Below are positions 1 through 6,535 of a DNA stretch of 10,170 nt, piece after piece. How positions within the stretch are numbered: the stretch's first letter is position 1; each line of letters opens with the position of its first letter. A model generated the notes under the pieces. The model saw only the letters and a program-made list of their open reading frames with translations, was not told the DNA's origin and searched no databases. Made by a program: the position numbers and the translations under genes. The DNA comes from an uncultured Ruminococcus sp. (GTDB lineage Bacteria; Bacillota; Clostridia; Oscillospirales; CAG-272): positions 1 to 10,170 of the forward strand of contig CACYWX010000086.1 of NCBI GenBank assembly GCA_902778205.1. The letters run 5' to 3'.

Positions 1-2019
1 TACACGGGATTTGTCTGCGACCTGACGCCGTATCTGCGGGACGGGGACAACGAGCTGACCGTCACGGCGGACACCCGGGCCCAGGTCTCCTCCCGCTGGT
101 ATACGGGCGGCGGCATGTACCGGGACGCGGCGCTTCTGACGGCGGGGAAGACCTATATTCTCCCGAACGGGATCTACGTGAAGATCCTCCGGCTGTACGA
201 CCGGGCGGCCCTGGCCGAGGTCGAGGTGCGGATCAAATCCGGGACCCGGGGAGAGGGCGCGCTTACGGTCAAAATCGCCGGTGAGGAATTCGTCCGCCAC
301 ATTCACGCGGAAGCCGGGGAGAACGCCTATTCCTTCCGGTGCCGCCTGGAGGACGTGGATTTCTGGACTCCGGAGCATCCCGTCGTTTACACCTGCGCCG
401 TGACGCTGGAGCTCGGAGGGGAGTGCGACTCCGACACGGCGTCCTTCGGCGTGCGCACGGTTGAGACCGATCCCGGGCGCGGATTCCTGCTCAACGGCGA
501 GCCCGTGAAGCTGTACGGCGCGTGCGTCCATCACGACAACGGCATCGTGGGCGCGGCGTCCACCAGAGCGGCGGAGGAGCGCCGGGTCCGTATCCTGAAG
601 GAAAACGGCTTCAACGCCATCCGCACTGCCCACAATCCTCCGTCCGCCGTCATGCTGGACGTGTGCGACCGGCTGGGCATGATGGTCATCGACGAGATCT
701 TCGACTGCTGGCGGGTGGGAAAGAAGGAGTTCGACTACCACCGCTTCTACGACGGATACTGGGAGGCCGACACCCGCTCCATGGTACTCAGGGACCGGAA
801 CCATCCGTCGGTGGTGCTGTGGTCCACGGGTAACGAGATCCCCGAGAAGAACGGCACCTCGGACGGATACAGGACCCACAAGGGCATTCTGGACGTGATC
901 CGGAGCCTGGATCCCACCCGGCCTGTGACCCACGCCTTCTGCACCTTCTGGGACAACTGGGATATGGAGAAGCAGTCCCAGGCGGAAAGCGGGCTCGGCG
1001 GGGAGGTGCTGGACTTCTGGGCCAGACGCACCATGCCCATCGCGGATCTATTGGACGTGTCGGGCTACAACTATCTCTATGACCGGCTGGACAAGGACGA
1101 GACGCGGTTCCCGGACCGGCTCATCGCCATGACGGAATCCTTCCCCCTGGATGCGGTGCTGTGCAAAAAGCGGATGGACGCGGATCCCCGTTTCATCGGC
1201 GAGTTCGTCTGGACCGGCTGGGACTACTTCGGGGAGACCGGCCTCGGCCACGTGCGCTACGGGCAGGAGGGCCGGGAGTACGGTCTGACCTCCCATCCGG
1301 AGCACATCGCCAACTGCGGGGACTTCGCCGTCACGGGGTTCAAGAAGCCTCAGAGCTGGTTCCGGGACGCCGCGTGGGGACTGAAGCCAGTCACCCTGCT
1401 CTCCGCCGATCCCGTCCGCCACGGGGAAAAGTACGCCATATCCATGTGGGGTTTCTACGACGCGGAGCGGTCCTGGACCTGGCCGGGTCAGGAAGGGAAG
1501 GAGACGGACGTGTTTGTCTTCACCCTCTGCGATGAGGCGGAGCTGTTCGTCAACGGGAAATCCGTGGGAAGAGGCGCTCCCGATGAAAACGGAACGGTGA
1601 AGTTCGAGGCTGTCTACGAACCGGGCACTCTCACCGTCCGGGCCTATCGGGGAGGCGAATGCGCGGGAGAGGACAGCATCTGTACCACGGGCGCATTTGA
1701 GAGCATTGGGCTCACGGCGGACCGCGGAGGGCTGACCGGGGAGGCGGAGCTTGTCTATGTGGAGATCTCCCTGCTGGACGAGAACGGGAACGTGTCCTTC
1801 ACGGCGGAGGACGAGGTGACGGTGACGGCGGAGGGCGGTCAGGTGATCGGAACGGGCTCCGGACGCATCGACGACGGGCACGTTTACGCCTCTCCGGTCT
1901 GCCGGGCGTACCGGGGCATGCTTCTGGCGGCGGTCCGTCCTCTCGGGGACGAGGTGGTCGTGACGGCTGAGGCCGGCGGAAAGACCGCCCGCATCGCCGT
2001 CGGGAAATCCGGGAGGTAA
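1..2019 (+). CDS. Glycoside hydrolase family 2 enzyme (beta-galactosidase-like), 5' end missing
   Basis: The reading frame is open from base 1, so the gene begins upstream of the window; 672 codons are visible, and the ATG at 115 is internal. The visible start holds the end of the GH2 sugar-binding domain, with the SRWYTGGGMYR signature at codons 31-41. An Ig-like domain follows, then the TIM barrel, with HHDNG near codon 178 and NAIRTAHNPP near 206-215. The acid/base Glu is in GNEIP (codon 835-837), and the likely nucleophile Glu is in MTESFP (1135-1137), followed by the WTGWDYFGE barrel motif. The C-terminus has a DUF4982-type domain (CDEAELFVNGKSVGR) and a further Ig-like domain. Such enzymes retain configuration while cleaving beta-galactosides or related beta-glycosides. 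The exact substrate cannot be read here; the NxKG motif typical of beta-glucuronidases was not seen. Secretion cannot be judged without the N-terminus. pyrR follows after 3 nt. Confidence 0.93.
   Translation, partial: YTGFVCDLTPYLRDGDNELTVTADTRAQVSSRWYTGGGMYRDAALLTAGKTYILPNGIYVKILRLYDRAALAEVEVRIKSGTRGEGALTVKIAGEEFVRHIHAEAGENAYSFRCRLEDVDFWTPEHPVVYTCAVTLELGGECDSDTASFGVRTVETDPGRGFLLNGEPVKLYGACVHHDNGIVGAASTRAAEERRVRILKENGFNAIRTAHNPPSAVMLDVCDRLGMMVIDEIFDCWRVGKKEFDYHRFYDGYWEADTRSMVLRDRNHPSVVLWSTGNEIPEKNGTSDGYRTHKGILDVIRSLDPTRPVTHAFCTFWDNWDMEKQSQAESGLGGEVLDFWARRTMPIADLLDVSGYNYLYDRLDKDETRFPDRLIAMTESFPLDAVLCKKRMDADPRFIGEFVWTGWDYFGETGLGHVRYGQEGREYGLTSHPEHIANCGDFAVTGFKKPQSWFRDAAWGLKPVTLLSADPVRHGEKYAISMWGFYDAERSWTWPGQEGKETDVFVFTLCDEAELFVNGKSVGRGAPDENGTVKFEAVYEPGTLTVRAYRGGECAGEDSICTTGAFESIGLTADRGGLTGEAELVYVEISLLDENGNVSFTAEDEVTVTAEGGQVIGTGSGRIDDGHVYASPVCRAYRGMLLAAVRPLGDEVVVTAEAGGKTARIAVGKSGR
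2011..2016 (+). promoter_or_regulatory. Ribosome binding site of pyrR inside the end of the GH2 gene
   Basis: GGGAGG lies in the last codons of the GH2 gene, just before its TAA (2017-2019), and 6 nt ahead of a GTG codon at 2023. It decides the GTG start of pyrR. Its position suggests that translation of pyrR is coupled to ribosomes finishing the GH2 gene. Confidence 0.7.
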
Positions 2020-2022
2020 GCG

Positions 2023-2565
2023 GTGCCCATCGTCAAGTCGGAGCTCATGGACGAGGCAGCGGTCCGGCGTTCCCTGGCCCGGATGACCCATGAGATCATA
2101 GAGAAGAACAAGGGCGCGGAGAAGCTCTGTCTGGTGGGGATCCGCCGGCGGGGACTGCCCATCGCGGAACAGCTGGCCTCAAACATCGCGCGGTTTGAGG
2201 GCGTGGAGGTCCCCGTGGGATCCGTGGACGTGACCCTGTACCGGGACGATCTGACCCAGACCGTGGACATTCCGACGGCCTCCGCCGTGCAGATCCCCGC
2301 GGATGTGCGCTCCCATACCGTGATCCTGGTGGACGACGTGATCTACACCGGGAGAACGGCCCGGGCTGCCATCGAAGCGGTGTTCACCCGGGGACGGCCC
2401 TCGGTGATCCAGCTGGCGGTGCTCATCGACCGGGGCCACAGGGAGCTGCCTATCCGCCCGGACTTTGTGGGAAAGAGCATCCCCACCGCCCGGGACGAGA
2501 TCGTGCAGGTGATGATGGACGAGTACGACGGCATGACCGCCGTTCGGATCCTGGAAAAGGAATAA
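2023..2565 (+). CDS. pyrR: PyrR: pyrimidine operon attenuation regulator / uracil phosphoribosyltransferase
   Basis: This 180-residue protein matches the PyrR family over its full length. It belongs to the type I phosphoribosyltransferase fold. The PRPP-binding loop VILVDDVIYTGRT is at residues 100-112, preceded by GIRRRGLPIAEQL (39-51), VGSVDVTLYRDDL (65-77) and followed by the family signature DRGHRELPIRPDFVGK (136-151). In Gram-positive bacteria PyrR binds anti-antiterminator stems in pyr mRNA in a UMP-dependent way and has a weak uracil phosphoribosyltransferase activity. The start is GTG, chosen from the GGGAGG site 6 nt upstream. Two consecutive TAA stops end the gene, followed by a terminator. 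It is usually the first gene of the pyr operon; here it sits alone behind a glycosidase gene, with no pyr gene or attenuator visible nearby. The function of the family is certain, the local regulatory role is not. Confidence 0.95.
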   Translation: MPIVKSELMDEAAVRRSLARMTHEIIEKNKGAEKLCLVGIRRRGLPIAEQLASNIARFEGVEVPVGSVDVTLYRDDLTQTVDIPTASAVQIPADVRSHTVILVDDVIYTGRTARAAIEAVFTRGRPSVIQLAVLIDRGHRELPIRPDFVGKSIPTARDEIVQVMMDEYDGMTAVRILEKE

Positions 2566-2572
2566 TAAGCAG

Positions 2573-2618
2573 AGCGGAGGACGGATCCGGCAGGTCGGAC
2601 GTCCTCCGCTGTGTTGTT
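2573..2618 (+). terminator. Rho-independent terminator after pyrR, possibly bidirectional
   Basis: Arms AGCGGAGGACG (2573-2583) and CGTCCTCCGCT (2600-2610) form a perfect 11-bp stem, with an inner TCCG/CGGA pairing (2586-2589 with 2596-2599). A T-rich stretch GTGTTGTTAT follows. The left flank is A-rich (around 2556-2568), so the same hairpin could also stop transcription of the convergent ybaK gene, whose stop codon is only 24 nt away. Confidence 0.85.
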
Positions 2619-2633
2619 ATATATTCCGTTCCT

Positions 2634-3104
2634 TCAGCGGATCAGATCGGCAAAGCGGCCCTCCACAAAGGCGCAGAGCTGTTCCGGGTTCACGATGAGC
2701 TGGACGCCCCGCATGCCCGCGCTGACATAGATCCGTTCGCTGAGCAGGGCGGTCTCGTCGAAGAAGGTGGGGAATTTCTTTTTCATGCCCACGGGGGAGC
2801 ATCCGCCGCGGATATAGCCGGTCAGGGGGAGCAGCTCCTTCACGTGGATCATCTCGCACCGCTTCACCTCCGCGGCGGCGGCGCACTTTTTCAGATCCAG
2901 CTCGTAGGCCACCGGGATACAGAACACCTGGTATCCGCCCCGGTCGTCCCGGCAGACCAGGGTCTTGAACATGCAGTCCGGGTCAAGTCCCAGGACCGCG
3001 GCGGCGTGGGTGCCGGACAGATCGCTTTCGTCCACCTCGTATTCGCCGGTCTCAAAGGGGATGCCCGCGTTCTCCAGCAGGCGCATGGCGTTGGTTTTGG
3101 TCAT
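2634..3104 (-). CDS. ybaK: YbaK/EbsC-type Cys-tRNA(Pro) deacylase
   Basis: The 156-residue protein has the YbaK/ProX fold signatures. These editing enzymes hydrolyse Cys wrongly attached to tRNA(Pro) by prolyl-tRNA synthetase, acting in trans in the cytoplasm. The N-terminus reads MTKTNAMRLL with the typical helix and GTHAAAVLGL (31-40). The conserved catalytic-type lysine is in FKTLV (Lys47), and the substrate-pocket loop GYIRGGCSPVGMKKK covers residues 96-110, including Gly101, Ser103 and Pro104. The length is normal for a stand-alone YbaK. The start is ATG at 3104 with an AAAAGGA sequence about 9 nt upstream, and an extended -10 promoter lies at 3137-3165. It is convergent with pyrR and divergent from the next gene. 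Editing of other misacylated tRNAs by related proteins exists, but the motif pattern fits the Cys-tRNA(Pro) branch best. Confidence 0.92.
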   Translation of the reverse strand: MTKTNAMRLLENAGIPFETGEYEVDESDLSGTHAAAVLGLDPDCMFKTLVCRDDRGGYQVFCIPVAYELDLKKCAAAAEVKRCEMIHVKELLPLTGYIRGGCSPVGMKKKFPTFFDETALLSERIYVSAGMRGVQLIVNPEQLCAFVEGRFADLIR

Positions 3105-3136
3105 AATTCGGATCCTTTTCCGTTTCGTTTTCCCTG

Positions 3137-3165
3137 ATTATAGCAGACGGCGGGTCCGAATGCAA
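3137..3165 (-). promoter_or_regulatory. Extended -10 promoter of ybaK
   Basis: On the minus strand a perfect TATAAT (plus-strand ATTATA, 3137-3142) is preceded by TGC, giving the extended -10 motif TGnTATAAT. A weak -35 TTGCAT (3160-3165) lies 17 bp upstream. The box is about 32 nt ahead of the ybaK start codon. Confidence 0.75.
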
Positions 3166-3171
3166 GGTCGG

Positions 3172-3181
3172 GGAGCGCTCC
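3172..3181. repeat. Perfect palindrome between two divergent promoters
   Basis: GGAGCGCTCC is a perfect 10-bp palindrome. It lies just upstream of the ybaK -35 region and about 48 bp before the -35 of the opposite promoter, with a run of seven A residues starting 5 nt to its right (3187-3193). Placement in a divergent control region makes an operator possible, but in GC-rich DNA a 10-bp palindrome can also arise by chance. Confidence 0.35.
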
Positions 3182-3229
3182 GGTCCAAAAAAACATGCGG
3201 GGGAGGGGAAATTCCGTTCAGTTTGTCGA

Positions 3230-3258
3230 TTGCGGAGGGGAGCCGATCGTGATACAAT
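3230..3258 (+). promoter_or_regulatory. Promoter of the PfoR-like gene
   Basis: A -10 box TACAAT (3253-3258) preceded by TGA (extended -10) stands 17 bp after a weak -35 TTGCGG (3230-3235). It is 33 nt before the start codon at 3292, which has GGAGG at 3283-3287. Confidence 0.7.
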
Positions 3259-3291
3259 AAGAACAGAATCCGACAACAGCACGGAGGGACT

Positions 3292-4335
3292 ATGGGAAAC
3301 AAAATCAAAGCGCTTCTGAAGCGGTATTTCATCGACGCCATGGGGGCCATGGCGCAGGGTCTGTTCGCGTCCCTCCTGATCGGGACCATTTTCAACACCC
3401 TGGGGACCTACACCGGCGTTCAGCTGTTCAAGGACATCAACACCTTCGCCGCGGCCTCCTCGGGTATGGCCATCGGAGTCGCCGTGGCGCTGTCCCTGAA
3501 GGCCCATCCGCTGGTGGTGTTCTCCGCCGCCACGGTGGGCTATGCCGGATACTCCATCGGCGTGGACGTGGCGAAATTCGGCGCGGAGGGCGAGCTGTTC
3601 CATGCGACGGCCGGTCCCGCGGGGGCTTTTGTGGCGGTGATCATCGCGGCGGAGATCGGCATGCTGGTTTCGAAGAAGACGAAGGTGGACATCCTCGTCA
3701 CGCCGGCGGTCACGGTCTTCACGGGCGTTCTGGCCGCGCATTTCATCAGCCCCTTCATCGCACGGATCATGTACTGGCTGGGAGCCTTCGTCAACACGGC
3801 CACGGAGTACCGGCCCCTGCTCATGGGGATCGTGGTGTCGGCGGTGGTGGGCGTCGTGCTGACCCTGCCCATCTCCGCGGCGGCCCTCTGCTCCATGATC
3901 GGCATCGCCGGGATCGCGGGAGGTGCGGCGGCGGTGGGCTGCTGCTGTCAGATGGTGGGCTTCGCCGTGTGCAGCTTCCGGGAGAACCGCTGGGGCGGAC
4001 TGGTATCCCAGGGCCTCGGCACCTCCATGCTCCAGATGGGCAATATCTGCCGCCATCCCGCCATCTGGATCCCGCCGACTCTGGCCTCTATGATCTGCGG
4101 GCCGCTGTCCACCCTGGTGTTCCGGCTGGAGTGCGTGGGTGTTTCGGCGGGCATGGGCACCTGCGGACTGGTGGGACCCATCGGCATCGTGGCGGCGTCG
4201 GGGTCCACTCCCGGCGTGTGGGTCGGGATCGTTCTGCTGTGCGTGGTTCTGCCTGCGGCGCTCTCCCTGCTCTTCGCGGAGCTGATGCGGAAGCTCGGAT
4301 GGATCCGGGACGGATGGATGAAGCTGGAGAACTGA
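3292..4335 (+). CDS. PfoR-like / PTS_EIIC_2 family membrane protein
   Basis: This 347-residue, strongly hydrophobic protein has about eight to ten membrane segments, for example around residues 14-36, 55-70, 73-92, 108-126, 137-152, 176-198, 202-228 and 308-329. The block GLGTSMLQMGNICRHPAIWI (241-260) followed by a GPLSTLVF segment and GMGTCGLVGPIG (287-298) is the hallmark of the PTS_EIIC_2 family (COG3641), which includes PfoR, the putative regulator of perfringolysin O in Clostridium perfringens. The family resembles sugar-permease (EIIC) subunits of the phosphotransferase system, but its members stand alone, and transport or regulatory activity is not well established. No EIIA or EIIB gene is next to it here. 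A VGCCCQ cysteine cluster is at residues 215-220. It has its own promoter and terminator and so is monocistronic. The family call is firm, the function open. Confidence 0.88.
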   Translation: MGNKIKALLKRYFIDAMGAMAQGLFASLLIGTIFNTLGTYTGVQLFKDINTFAAASSGMAIGVAVALSLKAHPLVVFSAATVGYAGYSIGVDVAKFGAEGELFHATAGPAGAFVAVIIAAEIGMLVSKKTKVDILVTPAVTVFTGVLAAHFISPFIARIMYWLGAFVNTATEYRPLLMGIVVSAVVGVVLTLPISAAALCSMIGIAGIAGGAAAVGCCCQMVGFAVCSFRENRWGGLVSQGLGTSMLQMGNICRHPAIWIPPTLASMICGPLSTLVFRLECVGVSAGMGTCGLVGPIGIVAASGSTPGVWVGIVLLCVVLPAALSLLFAELMRKLGWIRDGWMKLEN

Positions 4336-4346
4336 ATATCGGACAC

Positions 4347-4387
4347 GGACGCGGAGCCTCACGGAGGGGATTTCGCGTCCTCTTTTT
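4347..4387 (+). terminator. Rho-independent terminator after the PfoR-like gene
   Basis: GGACGCG (4347-4353) pairs with CGCGTCC (4374-4380), with an inner CCTC/GAGG pairing (4357-4360 with 4364-4367), and TCTTTTTAT follows directly. It lies 12 nt after the stop codon. Confidence 0.85.
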
Positions 4388-4406
4388 ATCCGACACGATT
4401 TTTCCC

Positions 4407-4435
4407 TTGAAAACGCCGCGCGTTTATGGTATGAT
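4407..4435 (+). promoter_or_regulatory. Sigma-A-type promoter of the smpB transcription unit
   Basis: TTGAAA (4407-4412) and TATGAT (4430-4435) are separated by exactly 17 bp, each one mismatch or so from consensus. It is the only good promoter found between the terminator at 4387 and the one at 8164, so it probably serves smpB, the beta-helix gene, comF and the SLH gene. Confidence 0.8.
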
Positions 4436-4468
4436 AACGGAAGAAGAAACTGCAAAGGAACGACGGAT

Positions 4469-4960
4469 ATGCCAAAGGAAAAGACGGGTAAGAAGATCAT
4501 CGCCGTGAACCGGAAGGCGCGGCACGACTATTTTGTGGAGGACACCTACGAGGCGGGCATCGCCCTGTACGGCACGGAGGTAAAGAGCGTCCGGCAGGGA
4601 CAGGTGAACCTGAAGGACTCCTACTGCAAGATAAAGAACGGAGAGCTGTTCGCCGTGGGGGTGCACATCTCTCCCTACGAAAAGGGCAACATCTTCAACC
4701 GGGAGCCCATGCGGGACAAGAAGCTCCTGATGCACAAGCGGGAGATCCTGAAGCTGAGCCAGTACGTGACCCGGGACAGCTACACGCTGGTTCCCCTGTC
4801 CCTGTACTTCTCCGGCTCCAATGTGAAGATGGAGGTAGGGCTCTGCAAGGGCAAGAAGCTCTGGGACAAGCGGGAATCCGACGCGAAGGCCGAGGCGGGC
4901 CGGGAGATCGAGCGCGCCGCCAAATCCAGAGCCAAGGCGGGACGGTACGAGGATGACTGA
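4469..4960 (+). CDS. smpB: SmpB, SsrA (tmRNA)-binding protein
   Basis: The 163-residue protein matches SmpB end to end. SmpB binds the tRNA-like part of tmRNA and delivers it to the A site of stalled ribosomes, its C-terminal tail standing in for the missing codon-anticodon contact and mRNA. Signatures seen are NRKARHDYFVEDTYEAGIAL (14-33), GTEVKSVRQGQVNLKDSY (35-52), HISPYEKGN (66-74) and KGKKLWDKRESDAK (127-140), where most relatives have Tyr rather than Trp at LWDKRE. The tail (138-163) is basic and Ala-rich as expected. The start ATG has AAAGGA 9 nt upstream (4454-4459). The ssrA RNA gene, often close to smpB in Firmicutes, is not in this window. The next gene starts 45 nt downstream. Confidence 0.97.
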   Translation: MPKEKTGKKIIAVNRKARHDYFVEDTYEAGIALYGTEVKSVRQGQVNLKDSYCKIKNGELFAVGVHISPYEKGNIFNREPMRDKKLLMHKREILKLSQYVTRDSYTLVPLSLYFSGSNVKMEVGLCKGKKLWDKRESDAKAEAGREIERAAKSRAKAGRYEDD

Positions 4961-4993
4961 TGCGGGATCCGCATGGAAGGACCCTGCAGTGAC

Positions 4994-5000
4994 AAGGAGG
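4994..5000 (+). promoter_or_regulatory. Ribosome binding site that sets the start of the beta-helix gene
   Basis: AAGGAGG, a near-perfect Shine-Dalgarno, lies 5 nt before the ATG at 5006. An in-frame ATG at 4973 would place this site inside the coding region and has no comparable site of its own, so 5006 is preferred. Confidence 0.85.
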
Positions 5001-5005
5001 ACGGG

Positions 5006-6535
5006 ATGGATACGGAACGGATGAGGTGCACGGCGCCTGCGCTGAATATTCTGGAGCTGGGAGCGAATAACGACGGGAGCGAGGACGTCTCCTCCATCGT
5101 CAACGAATACACGAAAACGCACGCCCTGTTCTTCCCGGCGGGGCGGTATCTGGTCGCAAATCCCCTGACGATCTGCAATCCGGTGTCGGGAGTCGGCTAT
5201 GCGCGGAGCGGCAGACCGGACGACGCCCACACATGGCTGATCTCCGGCATCGAGCAGGAGGATACGGATCCCCTCCGGGAGCGGGGCGTGGTTCAGTTCG
5301 GCGGGGACGGACGGTTTTCGGTGACGGACCTCAACATCGTCTGTCACAGCCGGGAATGCGGGATCCTCATCGATCCCTGCGTCCAGGCAACGGCCACCTA
5401 TGTGAACCGGGTGGGGATCTTCGCCGTGCGGGGCTACGGACTCTGCGCGGCCAAGGGAGACGATGTGCCCGGATTCGCGTCGAGGCCCCTGTTCCTCTCC
5501 GACATGACCATCATGGGGACGGCGGACTATCCGGACTGCTCCGTGGGGATTTACACGGGGGCGCGGATCGGGGACAACCGGCTGTCCGACATCGAGATCA
5601 TGGGGACCCGGGTGGGACTTTGGCAGGAGGCGTCCTTCATCTACGCGGACAACATGCACATCTGGACGGGATGCCTGGCCGGGCGGGACAACGGATCCTG
5701 GTGGGAGAGCACCCGCGGGATCGTGCTGGGACGGAGTGACGCCGGCTTCATGGGGGACAACATCTACGTGGACACGGCCTTCTCCCTGTTCGAGTTCCAC
5801 TCCCGGCGCAACACCCTGTCCATCCACAACTTCGTGTCCTGGGAGGACGGCTCCGTGGCGGGATGCCCCCGGAACGACGCGCGGGTTTTCTCGATTCCGG
5901 AGCCCCTCGGCGGCGAGCCGGCGGTGAATCTGACGGACGGGCTTATCTACGTCAGCGGAAACGACGACCGTCCCGGAAAGCTGGCGGATCTGACCTTCCC
6001 GGGGATCTCGGCCCGGGTGAAGGACGTGCGGATCCTGACGGACTACGAGATCAACTACCGCAACTTTCGGCGGTTCACCTTCACGGACTACGGGACACCC
6101 TCCTGGAACGGATCCGTCGAGGCGGCGGACCGGGACCGCTATGTGCGGATCGCGGCTGTTGTCATGGAGCGGGAGAGAGGCGCGGTCACGCTCCGGTTTC
6201 AGTCCGGCGTGGGAGATTCGGCTGAGATCACCGCGGCGAAGCGCGACGGCGGAACGACGGTGTCCGCCCGGCCCGCTCCCTTCTGCGATCTGGAGCTCGG
6301 GGAGGAGAACGACGGGCGGTTCATGGAGCTTTATGTGAAGGTCCCGGCCGGGGAGCCCTTCTGCTGGACGGTGAACACGCTGTCCGCGGGGATCGGGTTC
6401 TTCCCGCTGGATCTGGGTCTGATCCGGGACCACCGGGATTACGCGGCCCGCGTGAAGATCCTGGAATCCGGAGAGGGACTCGCGCCCGTGCGGGTGAAGA
6501 GTCCCGGGAGCGATTCAAAGGATGATGCGGAGTGA
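5006..6535 (+). CDS. Uncharacterised right-handed beta-helix (pectate-lyase-like) protein
   Basis: From the ATG at 5006 the product has 509 residues. Its N-terminus, LNILELGANNDGSEDVSSI followed by ALFFPAGRYLVANPLTI, is the typical opening of pectate-lyase_3/GH28-like beta-helices (usually D-F-G-A-x-x-D-G-x-x-D ... V-x-F-P-x-G-x-Y). The middle third reads as stacked short strands with repeated spacing (for example SDMTIMG, SDIEIMG, IYADNMHIW, GDNIYVDT, LSIHNFVSW), fitting coils of a helix. The last 150 residues look like a separate beta-sandwich. No signal peptide or membrane segment is present, so it is probably cytoplasmic or exported by an unknown route. I do not recognise a specific family and no catalytic residues can be named; lyase, hydrolase, epimerase or a non-enzymatic binding role are all possible. 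It lies 45 nt after smpB and its last 14 nt overlap comF, suggesting cotranscription and coupling. Confidence 0.8.
   Translation: MDTERMRCTAPALNILELGANNDGSEDVSSIVNEYTKTHALFFPAGRYLVANPLTICNPVSGVGYARSGRPDDAHTWLISGIEQEDTDPLRERGVVQFGGDGRFSVTDLNIVCHSRECGILIDPCVQATATYVNRVGIFAVRGYGLCAAKGDDVPGFASRPLFLSDMTIMGTADYPDCSVGIYTGARIGDNRLSDIEIMGTRVGLWQEASFIYADNMHIWTGCLAGRDNGSWWESTRGIVLGRSDAGFMGDNIYVDTAFSLFEFHSRRNTLSIHNFVSWEDGSVAGCPRNDARVFSIPEPLGGEPAVNLTDGLIYVSGNDDRPGKLADLTFPGISARVKDVRILTDYEINYRNFRRFTFTDYGTPSWNGSVEAADRDRYVRIAAVVMERERGAVTLRFQSGVGDSAEITAAKRDGGTTVSARPAPFCDLELGEENDGRFMELYVKVPAGEPFCWTVNTLSAGIGFFPLDLGLIRDHRDYAARVKILESGEGLAPVRVKSPGSDSKDDAE

Noticed and set aside
115..117. ATG as the start of the GH2 gene
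   Set aside because: The frame is open upstream to base 1 and its upstream translation (TGFVCDLTPYLRDGDNEL) fits the GH2 sugar-binding domain, so the ATG is an internal methionine.
3052..4500. Minus-strand open frame (482 codons) opposite the PfoR-like gene and ybaK
   Set aside because: It runs across promoters, a terminator and two real genes, with a composition typical of antisense frames (many His, Arg, Gly, Asp).
4973..4975. ATG as the start of the beta-helix gene
   Set aside because: The strong AAGGAGG at 4994-5000 would lie inside the coding region and the ATG at 5006 is at the right distance from it.
4424..6433. Very long minus-strand open frame (669 codons) opposite smpB and the beta-helix gene
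   Set aside because: It is rich in Arg, Gly, Pro, His and Val as expected for the complement of GC-rich codons, spans two well supported genes and an intergenic terminator region, and shows no recognisable domain.
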